From Marinomonas sp. TW1 (lineage in GTDB: Bacteria; Pseudomonadota; Gammaproteobacteria; Pseudomonadales; Marinomonadaceae), in NCBI RefSeq assembly GCF_001625355.1, contig NZ_JSEE01000003.1:124001-188000 (forward strand): a stretch of 64,000 nt of DNA, written 5' to 3'. The notes beneath the pieces were generated by a model that saw only the letters and a list, made by a program, of their open reading frames with translations, was not told the origin of the DNA and searched no databases. The stretch's first letter is position 1, and each line of letters begins with the position of its first letter. Shown here piece by piece: positions 26,717 through 34,778 of the stretch. The position numbers and the translations under genes are program-made.

Positions 26717-26829
26717 TCGGCCATCTTATGGTGCGTCGTGCCTGATTTGAGCGCAGAAACAAGACATTTTCTGCGTGAATTAAGGTGGTTAAATAATTAA
26801 ATCCATTGAAATCAATGCTTTATTTGTTT

Positions 26830-26845
26830 TGGCACATATCATGCT
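26830..26845 (+). promoter_or_regulatory. Sigma-54 type -24/-12 promoter of nrtA
   Basis: TGGCAC-N5-ATGCT with GG at 26831-26832 and GC at 26843-26844, exact 12-base spacing. The predicted start is near 26856, upstream of all leader hairpins. Confidence 0.65.
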
Positions 26846-26888
26846 AAAGTTTATATATTGATAGATTATCATCTAAACATTTTGGTGG

Positions 26889-26964
26889 AATGAGCAATGA
26901 TGCTGATTGTCACCCACAGGATTGAAGGCTCAATGTAGAGTCGTTTATGAATGGCAAAGGTGCC
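26889..26964 (+). promoter_or_regulatory. ANTAR-type hexaloop hairpins in the nrtA leader
   Basis: Three hairpins have six-base loops with A at position 1 and G at position 4: 26889-26908 (7-position stem with one G-G mismatch, loop AATGAT), 26921-26934 (ATTG/CAAT, loop AAGGCT) and 26953-26964 (GGC/GCC, loop AAAGGT). The last overlaps the 5' arm of the terminator, so its formation would block the terminator. This is the arrangement known for ANTAR targets; NasT is the obvious ligand. Confidence 0.65.
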
Positions 26965-27004
26965 TGCGAACACACAATTGTGTGATTTGCATGCGCCTTT
27001 TTTT
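26956..27004 (+). terminator. Intrinsic terminator (attenuator) in the nrtA leader
   Basis: Arm 26956-26967 pairs with 26989-27000 over 12 positions (one wobble, one mismatch), continued by an inner CACAC/GTGTG stem around AATT, then TTTTTTT to 27004. It ends only 23 bases before the nrtA ATG, so it acts in the leader. Confidence 0.8.
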
Positions 27005-27027
27005 GTGTCTTAAAGCGGAGAGTGAAA

Positions 27028-28437
27028 ATGAATTTAAAGTCTTTAGAGACGGTTTTACGGTTACCTAATTTGATCGGGTTAGCGAGAAATTCTACGGCCA
27101 CTTTATTGTTAAGTTCTGTGCTGGTGTCTGGTGCTGCTCAAGCGGAATTGGATTACCCAGAAAAAGAAGAATTGAAGTTTGGCTTTATTAAGCTAACAGA
27201 TATGGCTCCACTGGCCATTGCTTATGAAAAAGGCTATTTCGAAGACGAAGGTCTTTACGTTACTTTGGAAGCGCAAGCGAACTGGAAAGTATTGTTAGAC
27301 CGAGTGATTGACGGTCAATTAGACGGGGCGCACATGTTAGCAGGGCAGCCATTGGGTGCAACGATTGGCTATGGTACTAAAGCGCACATCATTACGGCAT
27401 TTAGCATGGACTTGAACGGTAACGGCATTACCGTTTCAAACGACGTTTGGGAAGAGATGAAACCCAACATTGCCAAAGGCGCAGACGGTAAGCCGGTTCA
27501 CCCTATTAGTGCAAGTGCTTTAAAACCAGTCGTGGACCGCTACCGTTCAGAAGGTAAGCCGTTCAATATGGGGATGGTGTTCCCTGTCTCAACTCACAAT
27601 TATGAATTGCGCTATTGGTTAGCGGCTGGCGGTATTCACCCTGGGTATTATGCGCCCGCGAAAGGCGACACCAGTGGTCAAATTGATGCCGATGCTATGT
27701 TATCTGTGACGCCACCGCCCCAAATGCCCGCGACAATGGAAGCCGGCACCATACATGGTTACTGTGTTGGCGAACCTTGGAACCAACAAGCAGTATTCAA
27801 AGGCATTGGCGTGCCTGTGATCACCGACTATGAAATCTGGAAAAACAACCCAGAAAAAGTATTTGGTGTTAGTAAAGAGTGGGCTGATGAGTACCCCATT
27901 ACTCATATTCGCGTAGTCAAAGCCATGATTCGAGCGGCGAAATGGTTAGATGAAAACAACAATGCTAACCGCCCAGAGGCGGTAAAAATCTTATCGCAAA
28001 GCCAATACGTTGGCGCGGATTACGATGTCATTGCAAACAGTATGACGGGAACATTTGAATACGAAAAAGGCGATAAGCGTGAGGTGCCTGATTTCAACGT
28101 GTTCTTCCGTCATAACGCAACGTATCCCTACTACAGTGATGCGATCTGGTATCTGACTCAAATGCGCCGTTGGGGACAAATCGCAGAGCCTAAATCTGAT
28201 GAATGGTTCATGAAAACGGCGAAAGAAGTGTATCGCCCTGATATCTACGCGCAAGCGGCTGAATCTTTGATTGAAGACGGTTTTATGCAGGCTTCTGATT
28301 TCCCTGATTTTACAACGGAAGATGGCTTTAAATCGCCACAAAGTGATTTTATTGACGGCATTACTTATGACGGTAAGCATCCAAATGATTACTTGAAAAG
28401 CTTTCAGATTGGTCTGAAAGGTGATGATCAGATTTAA
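27028..28437 (+). CDS. nrtA: Nitrate ABC transporter substrate-binding protein
   Basis: Periplasmic nitrate/nitrite-binding protein feeding the NrtB/NrtD importer. A signal peptide runs to about residue 39 (VSGAAQA), then the mature fold [23 protein letters not shown]. Shared motifs with NasS are [29 protein letters not shown] and [14 protein letters not shown] 27028 has GGAG 8 bases upstream; a GTG at 27022 is too close to that site. Expression should depend on read-through of the leader terminator. Confidence 0.95.
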   Translation: MNLKSLETVLRLPNLIGLARNSTATLLLSSVLVSGAAQAELDYPEKEELKFGFIKLTDMAPLAIAYEKGYFEDEGLYVTLEAQANWKVLLDRVIDGQLDGAHMLAGQPLGATIGYGTKAHIITAFSMDLNGNGITVSNDVWEEMKPNIAKGADGKPVHPISASALKPVVDRYRSEGKPFNMGMVFPVSTHNYELRYWLAAGGIHPGYYAPAKGDTSGQIDADAMLSVTPPPQMPATMEAGTIHGYCVGEPWNQQAVFKGIGVPVITDYEIWKNNPEKVFGVSKEWADEYPITHIRVVKAMIRAAKWLDENNNANRPEAVKILSQSQYVGADYDVIANSMTGTFEYEKGDKREVPDFNVFFRHNATYPYYSDAIWYLTQMRRWGQIAEPKSDEWFMKTAKEVYRPDIYAQAAESLIEDGFMQASDFPDFTTEDGFKSPQSDFIDGITYDGKHPNDYLKSFQIGLKGDDQI

Positions 28438-28448
28438 AGACTTATTAA

Positions 28449-28474
28449 GCAGTGGGCTTATTTAGGTCCACTGC
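28449..28474 (+). repeat. Hairpin between nrtA and nrtB
   Basis: GCAGTGG 28449-28455 pairs with CCACTGC 28468-28474, with no T-run. A hairpin after a binding-protein gene often protects the upstream mRNA segment and lowers expression of the permease. Confidence 0.5.
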
Positions 28475-28518
28475 AAGATGAGTGAGTTCGCCGTTTTACA
28501 ACTAGCAGGAATATCGCC

Positions 28519-29484
28519 ATGTCAGATTTATCCATCCACTCTTTAAAGGAAAAGCTAGAGCAGATTTCTCTCAAAAGCCTTCTTTTGCCTCTGTGTGGAA
28601 TCCTTATTTTTATTATGCTCTGGCAGGTGGGTGCCAGCCGAGTACACACCTCACTGGGTGTATTTCCCGGTCCTGCCGTCGTTTATGAGCAATGGGGTAA
28701 CCTGATTAGTGAACATCAGAACGAAAGGGTAAAAGAACAGCGCTTTTATGAGCGTCAGGAAGACAGAATTGCCAAACGTCAGGCAAAAGACCCGAGTTAT
28801 GTGGGCAAAATTCGCAGCTATACCGGCAAACCGACGTTCTTTGACCAAATTTTTACCAGTTTGTATACCGTCCTAGCGGGCTTTGGCTTGGCCTGCCTGA
28901 TTGCCATTCCATTAGGCATTTTGATCGGTTTGAATAATGCGGTGTACAGTGCGCTAAACCCGGTAATTCAAGTCTTTAAGCCCGTGTCACCTCTTGCTTG
29001 GTTACCGCTTGTCACCATGGTGGTGAGTGCGACCTATGTATCGGATGACCCGATCTTCTCTAAATCGTTTTTAACCTCCATGTTCACGGTCACTCTATGT
29101 TGCATGTGGCCGACCTTAATTAATACGGCGGTCGGTGTGGCGGCCGTTGAGAAGGATTTGTTGAACGTGTCAAAAGTATTGCGTTTAGGCTGGTTTACTC
29201 ATGTTATGAAGATTGTGATTCCATCGGCTATTCCATTGATGTTTACCGGTTTGCGCTTGTCTTTAGGGATTGCTTGGATGGTTTTGATTGCCGCAGAAAT
29301 GCTGGCGCAGAACCCAGGTTTGGGCAAGTTCGTTTGGGACGAGTTCCAAAATGGCAGCTCTAATTCTCTTGGTCGCATTATGGTGGCGGTGTTGATGATA
29401 GGTTTCATTGGCTTTTTATTAGACCGAGCCATGTTGATGGTTCAGCGTTTTGTGTCTTGGGATAAGACACAAATTTTACGATAG
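28519..29484 (+). CDS. nrtB: Nitrate ABC transporter permease
   Basis: Inner-membrane permease of 321 residues with about six TM segments. It has a charged loop after TM1 (about residues 68-105, rich in Arg, Glu and Lys), then the binding-protein-dependent transport domain with the cytoplasmic EAA-type loop in the region VEKDLLNVSKVLRLGWFTHV. This NrtB/TauC-like form with the charged insertion is common in proteobacterial nas clusters. AGGA is followed by ATG at 28519. Confidence 0.92.
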   Translation: MSDLSIHSLKEKLEQISLKSLLLPLCGILIFIMLWQVGASRVHTSLGVFPGPAVVYEQWGNLISEHQNERVKEQRFYERQEDRIAKRQAKDPSYVGKIRSYTGKPTFFDQIFTSLYTVLAGFGLACLIAIPLGILIGLNNAVYSALNPVIQVFKPVSPLAWLPLVTMVVSATYVSDDPIFSKSFLTSMFTVTLCCMWPTLINTAVGVAAVEKDLLNVSKVLRLGWFTHVMKIVIPSAIPLMFTGLRLSLGIAWMVLIAAEMLAQNPGLGKFVWDEFQNGSSNSLGRIMVAVLMIGFIGFLLDRAMLMVQRFVSWDKTQILR

Positions 29485-29494
29485 GAGAATGATC

Positions 29495-30340
29495 ATGGCG
29501 ACGCATCTAGACATCAGTCAGGTATCCATCGAATTCCCCACCCCCAAGGGGTCATTTAAAGCCTTGGATGGGGTGAATTTAAAAATTAAGAAGGGAGAGT
29601 TTGTGTCCCTTATTGGCCATTCAGGTTGTGGTAAATCCACCGTTCTGAACATAGTGGCCGGTTTGTATGACGCCACAGAAGGTGGTGTGCTTCTTGATGG
29701 CAAGGAAGTCAAAGGTCCAGGGCCAGAGCGTGCGGTGGTGTTTCAAAACCACTCCTTGTTGCCTTGGCTAACGTCCTACCAGAATGTTGAACTGGCGGTG
29801 AAGCAAGTCTTTAAAAAGACCAAATCGAAAAAAGAAATGCATGACTGGATCATGCATAACTTAGATTTGGTACACATGACGCATGCGGCAGATAAGCGTC
29901 CAGATGAAATTTCTGGTGGGATGAAGCAGCGTGTCGGCATTGCCAGAGCCTTGGCAATGGAACCAAGTGTATTGTTAATGGACGAACCATTTGGTGCTTT
30001 GGATGCCTTGACCCGAGCTCACTTGCAAGACTCTCTTATGGAGATTCAAAAAGACTTAAACAACACCGTTATCATGATTACTCACGATGTGGATGAGGCG
30101 GTGTTGTTATCGGATCGCATCATTATGATGACCAACGGCCCAGCGGCGACGATTGGTGAGGTTTTAGATGTGGACTTGCCACGACCACGTGATCGTTTGG
30201 CATTAGCAAACGATGCGAAGTATGTGGATTATCGTGCTCAAGTACTGACGTTTTTGTATGAAAAGCAACGCAAGGTTGAACCGATCAATGGCTCCACTAA
30301 AGCCACCAGTTCGTCTGCCGCGAAAGTGGCTAACGCGTAA
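29495..30340 (+). CDS. nrtD: Nitrate ABC transporter ATP-binding protein
   Basis: ATPase of the nitrate importer. Walker A GHSGCGKST (about residues 44-52), Q-loop FQNHSLLPWLT, signature ISGGMKQRVG, Walker B VLLMDEPFGALD and H-loop MITHDVDEA are all present. It lacks the NrtA-like C-terminal domain of cyanobacterial NrtC, so NrtD is the better label. ATG 29495 has AGGAG 7 bases upstream; earlier in-frame ATGs at 29450 and 29489 are poorly placed. It starts just after nrtB. Confidence 0.93.
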   Translation: MATHLDISQVSIEFPTPKGSFKALDGVNLKIKKGEFVSLIGHSGCGKSTVLNIVAGLYDATEGGVLLDGKEVKGPGPERAVVFQNHSLLPWLTSYQNVELAVKQVFKKTKSKKEMHDWIMHNLDLVHMTHAADKRPDEISGGMKQRVGIARALAMEPSVLLMDEPFGALDALTRAHLQDSLMEIQKDLNNTVIMITHDVDEAVLLSDRIIMMTNGPAATIGEVLDVDLPRPRDRLALANDAKYVDYRAQVLTFLYEKQRKVEPINGSTKATSSSAAKVANA

Positions 30341-30354
30341 CAGGGTAATTCATC

Positions 30355-31569
30355 ATGATGCGAATAGTCATAGTGGGTGCCGGAATGGCGGGCAGTAAAT
30401 TAGCGGAAGAGTTAGCACAGGGGGCAACCGCTAAGCTGGCGATTACCTTAATCGGTGAAGAGCCGAAAGTGGGTTATAACCGCATTATGTTGTCTTCGTT
30501 ATTGGCTCAGGAAATTAGTGATGAAGACATGCCGTTGGTGGATTTACAAACAATGCGTCAAACCGGCGTTGATATTATTGCTGAAGACCCAGTGGTTAGT
30601 ATTTCAAGTAAACATAAACAAGTAACCTTGTCGTCTGGTCGTGTGATGGATTATGACAAATTAGTATTTGCGACTGGCTCCAAAGCCAACCTATTGCCCA
30701 TTGAGGGTGCCAATGCTGACAACGTAATGGGGTTTCGAACTTGGCAAGATGTCGACCGTATGTCGGCGCTCCCTGCTGAACAAAAAGTAGCGGTTGTCGG
30801 TGGTGGTTTACTGGGTTTAGAAGCCGCCGTTGGTTTAGTAAAAAGAGGTCATCAGGTCACTGTATTCCATCGCAGTGGTCATTTGTTAAATCGACAATTG
30901 GACGCGGCCGCGGCCAGCTTATTGCAAAATCGTCTTGAGACGATGGGGATTGAATTTTGTTTATCCGATAGCCCAACGAGATTTATTCATGATACGTCGG
31001 GGACGGTGTGCCAGTTGCTACATGGTGATGGTCAGCGAAAACCGGTGGATTTGGTGATCATGGCGGCGGGGATCGTACCTGAAACACAATTAGCGCAGCA
31101 AACTGGTTTGGCGGTAAAAAAGGCCATTTTGGTGGATGCGCAAATGACCACCTCTGACGCAGATGTTTATGCTGTAGGAGAATGTTGCGAATTCGAGCAA
31201 CAAACCTTTGGCTTAGTGGCGCCTATTTGGTCGCAAATTAAAGTATTAACTCAGGTGTTGGCAGGTAATGCCGCGAATTTTACCGTCACGCCGACACCAA
31301 CCAAATTAAAAGTGTCAGGTATTAACCTATTTTCGGTAGGGACAATTCAGCCTGATGCGCAAGACGCTTGTCTGGTCTTTGAAGACGTAAGCGCAAATCA
31401 CTATCGCAAACTGGTGGTCAACGACGGCCAACTGGTTGGCGCTATTCTATACGGCAACGTCGCCGATGGTAGCTGGTATTTCCAGCTTATTCAAAACAAG
31501 ACGAAGGTTACAGACATGCTGGATCGACTGATATTTGGCGAGGCTTATTGCCAGCCAGAAGTCGCCTGA
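30355..31569 (+). CDS. FAD/NAD(P)-dependent oxidoreductase of the nitrate assimilation cluster
   Basis: 404-residue pyridine-nucleotide-disulfide-type reductase without the active disulfide. FAD site VIVGAGMAGSKLAEEL at residue 4, the internal ATGS, and NAD site VAVVGGGLLGLEAA near 144; the C-terminal part resembles the domain that follows in NirB. It is similar to the first half of NirB and to NasB-type subunits that pass electrons from NADH to nitrate reductase NasA. That role fits the position but is inferred. The C-terminal [2Fe-2S] Bfd domain of longer NasB proteins is absent; NasA carries one instead. Confidence 0.85.
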   Translation: MMRIVIVGAGMAGSKLAEELAQGATAKLAITLIGEEPKVGYNRIMLSSLLAQEISDEDMPLVDLQTMRQTGVDIIAEDPVVSISSKHKQVTLSSGRVMDYDKLVFATGSKANLLPIEGANADNVMGFRTWQDVDRMSALPAEQKVAVVGGGLLGLEAAVGLVKRGHQVTVFHRSGHLLNRQLDAAAASLLQNRLETMGIEFCLSDSPTRFIHDTSGTVCQLLHGDGQRKPVDLVIMAAGIVPETQLAQQTGLAVKKAILVDAQMTTSDADVYAVGECCEFEQQTFGLVAPIWSQIKVLTQVLAGNAANFTVTPTPTKLKVSGINLFSVGTIQPDAQDACLVFEDVSANHYRKLVVNDGQLVGAILYGNVADGSWYFQLIQNKTKVTDMLDRLIFGEAYCQPEVA

Positions 31570-31609
31570 TTCCGCTTTTGTGACGCTAAACTCCGACAAG
31601 GGGAAAGAC

Positions 31610-34165
31610 ATGACTATAAATACATTAACCGCAGACAAGCCACGTTTAGTCGTCGTGGGAAACGGTATGGTAGGACATCATTTTATTGAGCAGCTGATTG
31701 AGCAAGGTGCGCAACATCAATTTGCTATTAATGTCTTCGGTGAAGAGCCGCATTTAGCCTATGATCGGGTGCATTTGAGTGAGTATTTTACGGGTAAAGC
31801 CGCTGCGGATTTAGCCATGACAGATGGCCGCCTATATGATGAAAATGGGGTTCGCTATTTTACCAAGAGTCAGGTGGTGGCAATTGAGAGAGATGCTAAA
31901 TCATTGCAATTGGCATCAGGTGAGCGCTTGTCTTACGACATTTTGGTGCTGGCCACTGGCTCCTACCCGTTTGTACCACCGATGCCTGGACACGATAGAG
32001 ATAACACCTTTGTGTATCGTACGCTTGAAGATTTAGATGCGATTCGTGATTGTGCCAAACAAGTGACACGAGGCACCGTCGTCGGAGGTGGCTTGCTTGG
32101 GTTGGAGGCCGCCAACGCGCTGAAAAACTTGGGCTTAGAAACCAGTGTGATTGAATTTGCGCCACGTTTGATGCCTGTGCAATTGGATGAGACGGGTGGC
32201 CAAGTGTTAAAAGAAATGATTGAGGGCTTGGAGGTTAAGGTAAATACAGCCACGGCCACTCAAAACATTGTTGACGGCGAGCAAGCCTTCCACCGTATGA
32301 ATTTTGCCGATGGCAGTTATCTTGAAACTGATCTGATTTTGTTTTCCGCTGGGATTCGCCCACAAGATGCTTTGGCTAGACAGTCTGGATTAGAAATCGG
32401 TGAGCGTGGTGGTATTTGTGTTAACAACGATTGTGTTACCAGTGATGACAGCATTTATGCCATTGGTGAGTGTGCTTTGTGGAATGGTCGAATTTTTGGC
32501 CTAGTGGCACCAGGTTACAGTATGGCAAAAGCCGCTGTTGCTCATATTATGGGTGACTCAGACAAGCGCTTTATGGGCGCTGACATGAGCACTAAGCTTA
32601 AGTTGCTGGGTTGTGATGTTGGGTCGATTGGGGATGCCCATGCTCAAACTCAAGGTTGTAAGGTGTTTGTATACCAAGATGAGCTGACCCAAAGTTATCG
32701 TAAAATGGTGGTGTCGGAAGACGGTAAGAAATTGTTGGGTGCCGTGTTGGTCGGAGATAACAGCTACTACGACACCTTACTGCAATATTATCTAAACGCT
32801 ATCGATTTACCAGACAATGCCCAGTCTTTGATTTTACCCAGTATGGATGGCGCGCCAGCGGCGTTGGGGGTGGACGCTTTGCCCGCTACGGCGTCCATTT
32901 GTAGTTGTCATAACGTCAGTAAACAAGACATCAGCGATGCTGTTTGCGCTGGGGCTTTGTCCGTTGGCGATGTCAAAGGAGTGACTAAGGCGGCCACTGG
33001 TTGTGGTGGCTGTGCTGCTTTATTGAAAAAAGTGGTCGACAATGAATTATTGGCACTTGGGGTAGAAGTGAGTACCGACATTTGTGAGCATTTTGCTTAT
33101 ACCCGTCAGGACTTATACAACCTAATCAAAATTGAAGGCATTAAAAGCTTTGCTGAATTGCTGCAAAAGCACGGTAAAGGCCACGGTTGTGAAATCTGTA
33201 AACCTGCCGTGGGCTCCATTTTAGCCAGTGTTTGGAACGATTATGTGCTGAAGAAAGAGCACATAGGCTTGCAAGATACCAATGACCGATTCCTTGCCAA
33301 CATGCAAAAGGACGGTAGCTATTCCATCGTACCACGTATTCCGGGTGGCGAAATTACCCCTGAAAAGTTGATTGTGCTGGGGCAAGTGGCCAAAGACTAT
33401 GGCTTGTATACCAAGATTACCGGTGGACAACGTATTGATTTGTTTGGTGCCACTCTGCCGCAATTGCCCGAAATTTGGGAAAAGCTGGTGGCGGCTGGAT
33501 TTGAAACGGGCCAAGCCTATGGTAAGTCATTACGAACCGTTAAATCCTGTGTAGGTAGTACCTGGTGTCGTTACGGGGTCAACGACAGCATGGGCATGGC
33601 GATTCACTTAGAGAATCGCTACAAGGGGTTGAGATCACCGCACAAAATTAAATTCGCTGTGTCTGGGTGTACTCGAGAATGTGCAGAAGCGCAGAGTAAA
33701 GACATCGGAGTAATTGCCACCGAAGGTGGTTGGAACTTATACGTATGTGGCAACGGAGGTATGAAGCCTCGTCATGCGGATTTGTTTGCTACGGATTTGG
33801 ACGACGAAACCTTGGTCAAATACATTGACAGAGTTTTGATGTTTTACACCCAAACAGCTGATCGCCTACAACGTACTTCGGTGTGGATGGAAAGCTTAGA
33901 AGGCGGTTTGGATTACCTCAAAGAGGTGGTCATTGATGACAAGCTTGGCTTGTGTGACGAGCTTGAGAGCCGTATGCAGCACGTAGTAGACACTTTCCAA
34001 TGTGAATGGAAAACCACCTTACAAGACGAGCAGGCGTTGAAAAATTTCCGTCAGTTTGTCAATTATGAAGGGGACGATACCAATGTCGTATTTGTCGAAG
34101 AGCGCAACCAAATTCGCCCTGCGACAGAAGAAGAAAAACAGCAACTGATTGCGAAGGCAGGTTAA
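31610..34165 (+). CDS. nirB: Assimilatory nitrite reductase, large subunit
   Basis: NAD(P)H-dependent siroheme enzyme that reduces nitrite to ammonium in the cytoplasm. Order: FAD/NAD reductase domain (about 1-400; VVVGNGMVGHHF, VVGGGLLGLEAA), two Bfd-like [2Fe-2S] modules (CSCHNVSKQD with TGCGGC, then HGCEICKP), ferredoxin-like repeat and the siroheme/4Fe-4S domain with Cys-x5-Cys in SCVGSTWCRYG and Cys-x3-Cys in SGCTREC. ATG 31610 (851 residues) has AGGGGAAAG just upstream; an in-frame ATG at 31535 lies inside the preceding gene. Confidence 0.95.
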   Translation: MTINTLTADKPRLVVVGNGMVGHHFIEQLIEQGAQHQFAINVFGEEPHLAYDRVHLSEYFTGKAAADLAMTDGRLYDENGVRYFTKSQVVAIERDAKSLQLASGERLSYDILVLATGSYPFVPPMPGHDRDNTFVYRTLEDLDAIRDCAKQVTRGTVVGGGLLGLEAANALKNLGLETSVIEFAPRLMPVQLDETGGQVLKEMIEGLEVKVNTATATQNIVDGEQAFHRMNFADGSYLETDLILFSAGIRPQDALARQSGLEIGERGGICVNNDCVTSDDSIYAIGECALWNGRIFGLVAPGYSMAKAAVAHIMGDSDKRFMGADMSTKLKLLGCDVGSIGDAHAQTQGCKVFVYQDELTQSYRKMVVSEDGKKLLGAVLVGDNSYYDTLLQYYLNAIDLPDNAQSLILPSMDGAPAALGVDALPATASICSCHNVSKQDISDAVCAGALSVGDVKGVTKAATGCGGCAALLKKVVDNELLALGVEVSTDICEHFAYTRQDLYNLIKIEGIKSFAELLQKHGKGHGCEICKPAVGSILASVWNDYVLKKEHIGLQDTNDRFLANMQKDGSYSIVPRIPGGEITPEKLIVLGQVAKDYGLYTKITGGQRIDLFGATLPQLPEIWEKLVAAGFETGQAYGKSLRTVKSCVGSTWCRYGVNDSMGMAIHLENRYKGLRSPHKIKFAVSGCTRECAEAQSKDIGVIATEGGWNLYVCGNGGMKPRHADLFATDLDDETLVKYIDRVLMFYTQTADRLQRTSVWMESLEGGLDYLKEVVIDDKLGLCDELESRMQHVVDTFQCEWKTTLQDEQALKNFRQFVNYEGDDTNVVFVEERNQIRPATEEEKQQLIAKAG

Positions 34166-34167
34166 TC

Positions 34168-34503
34168 ATGACGATGCAGTGGAAATTGATGTGTGAACAG
34201 CAGGACTTGATTGAAGGCGCTGGCATTGCAGCCATGTTGGATGGTCAACAAATTGCGTTGTTTTACGTACCAGAGGCAGAGCAACAAGTGTTTGCCATTA
34301 GCAATTGGGATCCCATCGGCAAAGCCAATGTATTGTCCCGTGGTTTGCTAGCAAATTTAAAGGAACAGTGGACCGTAGCGAGCCCTTTGTATAAGCAGCA
34401 TTATGAATTGCAATCTGGACAGTGCCTTGAGGAAGAAGGTGTCAAGGTAACAACTTGGCCAGTAAAGCTGGAAACCGGCAAGGTGTTTGTTGCTTGTCGG
34501 TGA
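34168..34503 (+). CDS. nirD: Assimilatory nitrite reductase, small subunit
   Basis: 111-residue NirD of the Rieske-like fold, needed by NirB for activity. As usual for NirD, the Cys/His cluster ligands of true Rieske proteins are missing; recognisable segments are GAGIAAMLDGQQIALFYV, ISNWDPIGKANVLSRG and WTVASPLYKQ. It starts 2 bp after the nirB stop, so it is translationally close-coupled. Confidence 0.93.
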   Translation: MTMQWKLMCEQQDLIEGAGIAAMLDGQQIALFYVPEAEQQVFAISNWDPIGKANVLSRGLLANLKEQWTVASPLYKQHYELQSGQCLEEEGVKVTTWPVKLETGKVFVACR

Positions 34504-34620
34504 TCCTTCATTGACCCTGAAGGTGATTTTTGCACTCAAATAGTGCCAATTCGCATAAGAGGGAATTTCGGGTTCGAGCTTGATGCTCCTGAATCCTTAT
34601 TATGTGGTGTTTGTTGTACT

Positions 34621-34636
34621 TGGCCTGTTAATTGCT
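34621..34636 (+). promoter_or_regulatory. Sigma-54 type -24/-12 promoter of nasA
   Basis: TGGCCT-N5-TTGCT with GG at 34622-34623 and GC at 34634-34635, exact 12-base spacing. The predicted start is near 34647, just ahead of the hexaloop hairpins. Confidence 0.55.
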
Positions 34637-34663
34637 TAGTTAATAAGTAACTGATGCACCTTG

Positions 34664-34718
34664 AACCAAAGTTGGTTTACTAATAAAGCAATCAGATATT
34701 ACAAAAGGCAACGAAGCC
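34664..34718 (+). promoter_or_regulatory. ANTAR-type hexaloop hairpins in the nasA leader
   Basis: AACC/GGTT with loop AAAGTT (34664-34677) and GGC/GCC with loop AACGAA (34707-34718). Both loops have A at 1 and G at 4. The second uses the same GGC/GCC stem as the last hairpin of the nrtA leader and likewise overlaps the 5' arm of the following terminator. Confidence 0.6.
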
Positions 34719-34751
34719 CAATCATTCTAGTAGAGTGATTGGGCTTTTTTT
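34714..34751 (+). terminator. Intrinsic terminator (attenuator) in the nasA leader
   Basis: About 14 bp of stem (34715-34728 with 34732-34745, one wobble) with a 3-base loop and a run of seven Ts. It ends 27 bases before the nasA ATG and may also stop transcripts from nirD. Confidence 0.85.
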
Positions 34752-34778
34752 GTCTTCGAAAAAGTGAAGGATGGATAT

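Larger units (their letters stand above)
26717..27027 (+). promoter_or_regulatory. Regulatory leader region of the nrtA operon
   Basis: This 311-bp gap holds an 8-bp inverted repeat CGCAGAAA/TTTCTGCG (26752-26759 with 26768-26775), a TGGTGC half-site near 26729-26734 reminiscent of NtrC sites, a sigma-54 type promoter (26830-26845), three hairpins with six-base loops (26889-26964) and an intrinsic terminator (26956-27004). It reads as a nitrogen-controlled promoter plus an ANTAR-controlled attenuator. Confidence 0.7.
34504..34778 (+). promoter_or_regulatory. Regulatory leader region of nasA
   Basis: The 275-bp gap has a sigma-54 type promoter (34621-34636), two six-base-loop hairpins (34664-34677 and 34707-34718) and a strong terminator (34714-34751). 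The part from 34504 to 34620 shows nothing I can name. The design mirrors the nrtA leader. Confidence 0.65.

Noticed and set aside
34633..34658. A bulged 10-bp hairpin just upstream of the nasA hexaloop hairpins, first taken as the P1 element
   Set aside because: It overlaps the -12 element of the sigma-54 type promoter and would not be fully transcribed; its loop is also not a six-base A1/G4 loop.
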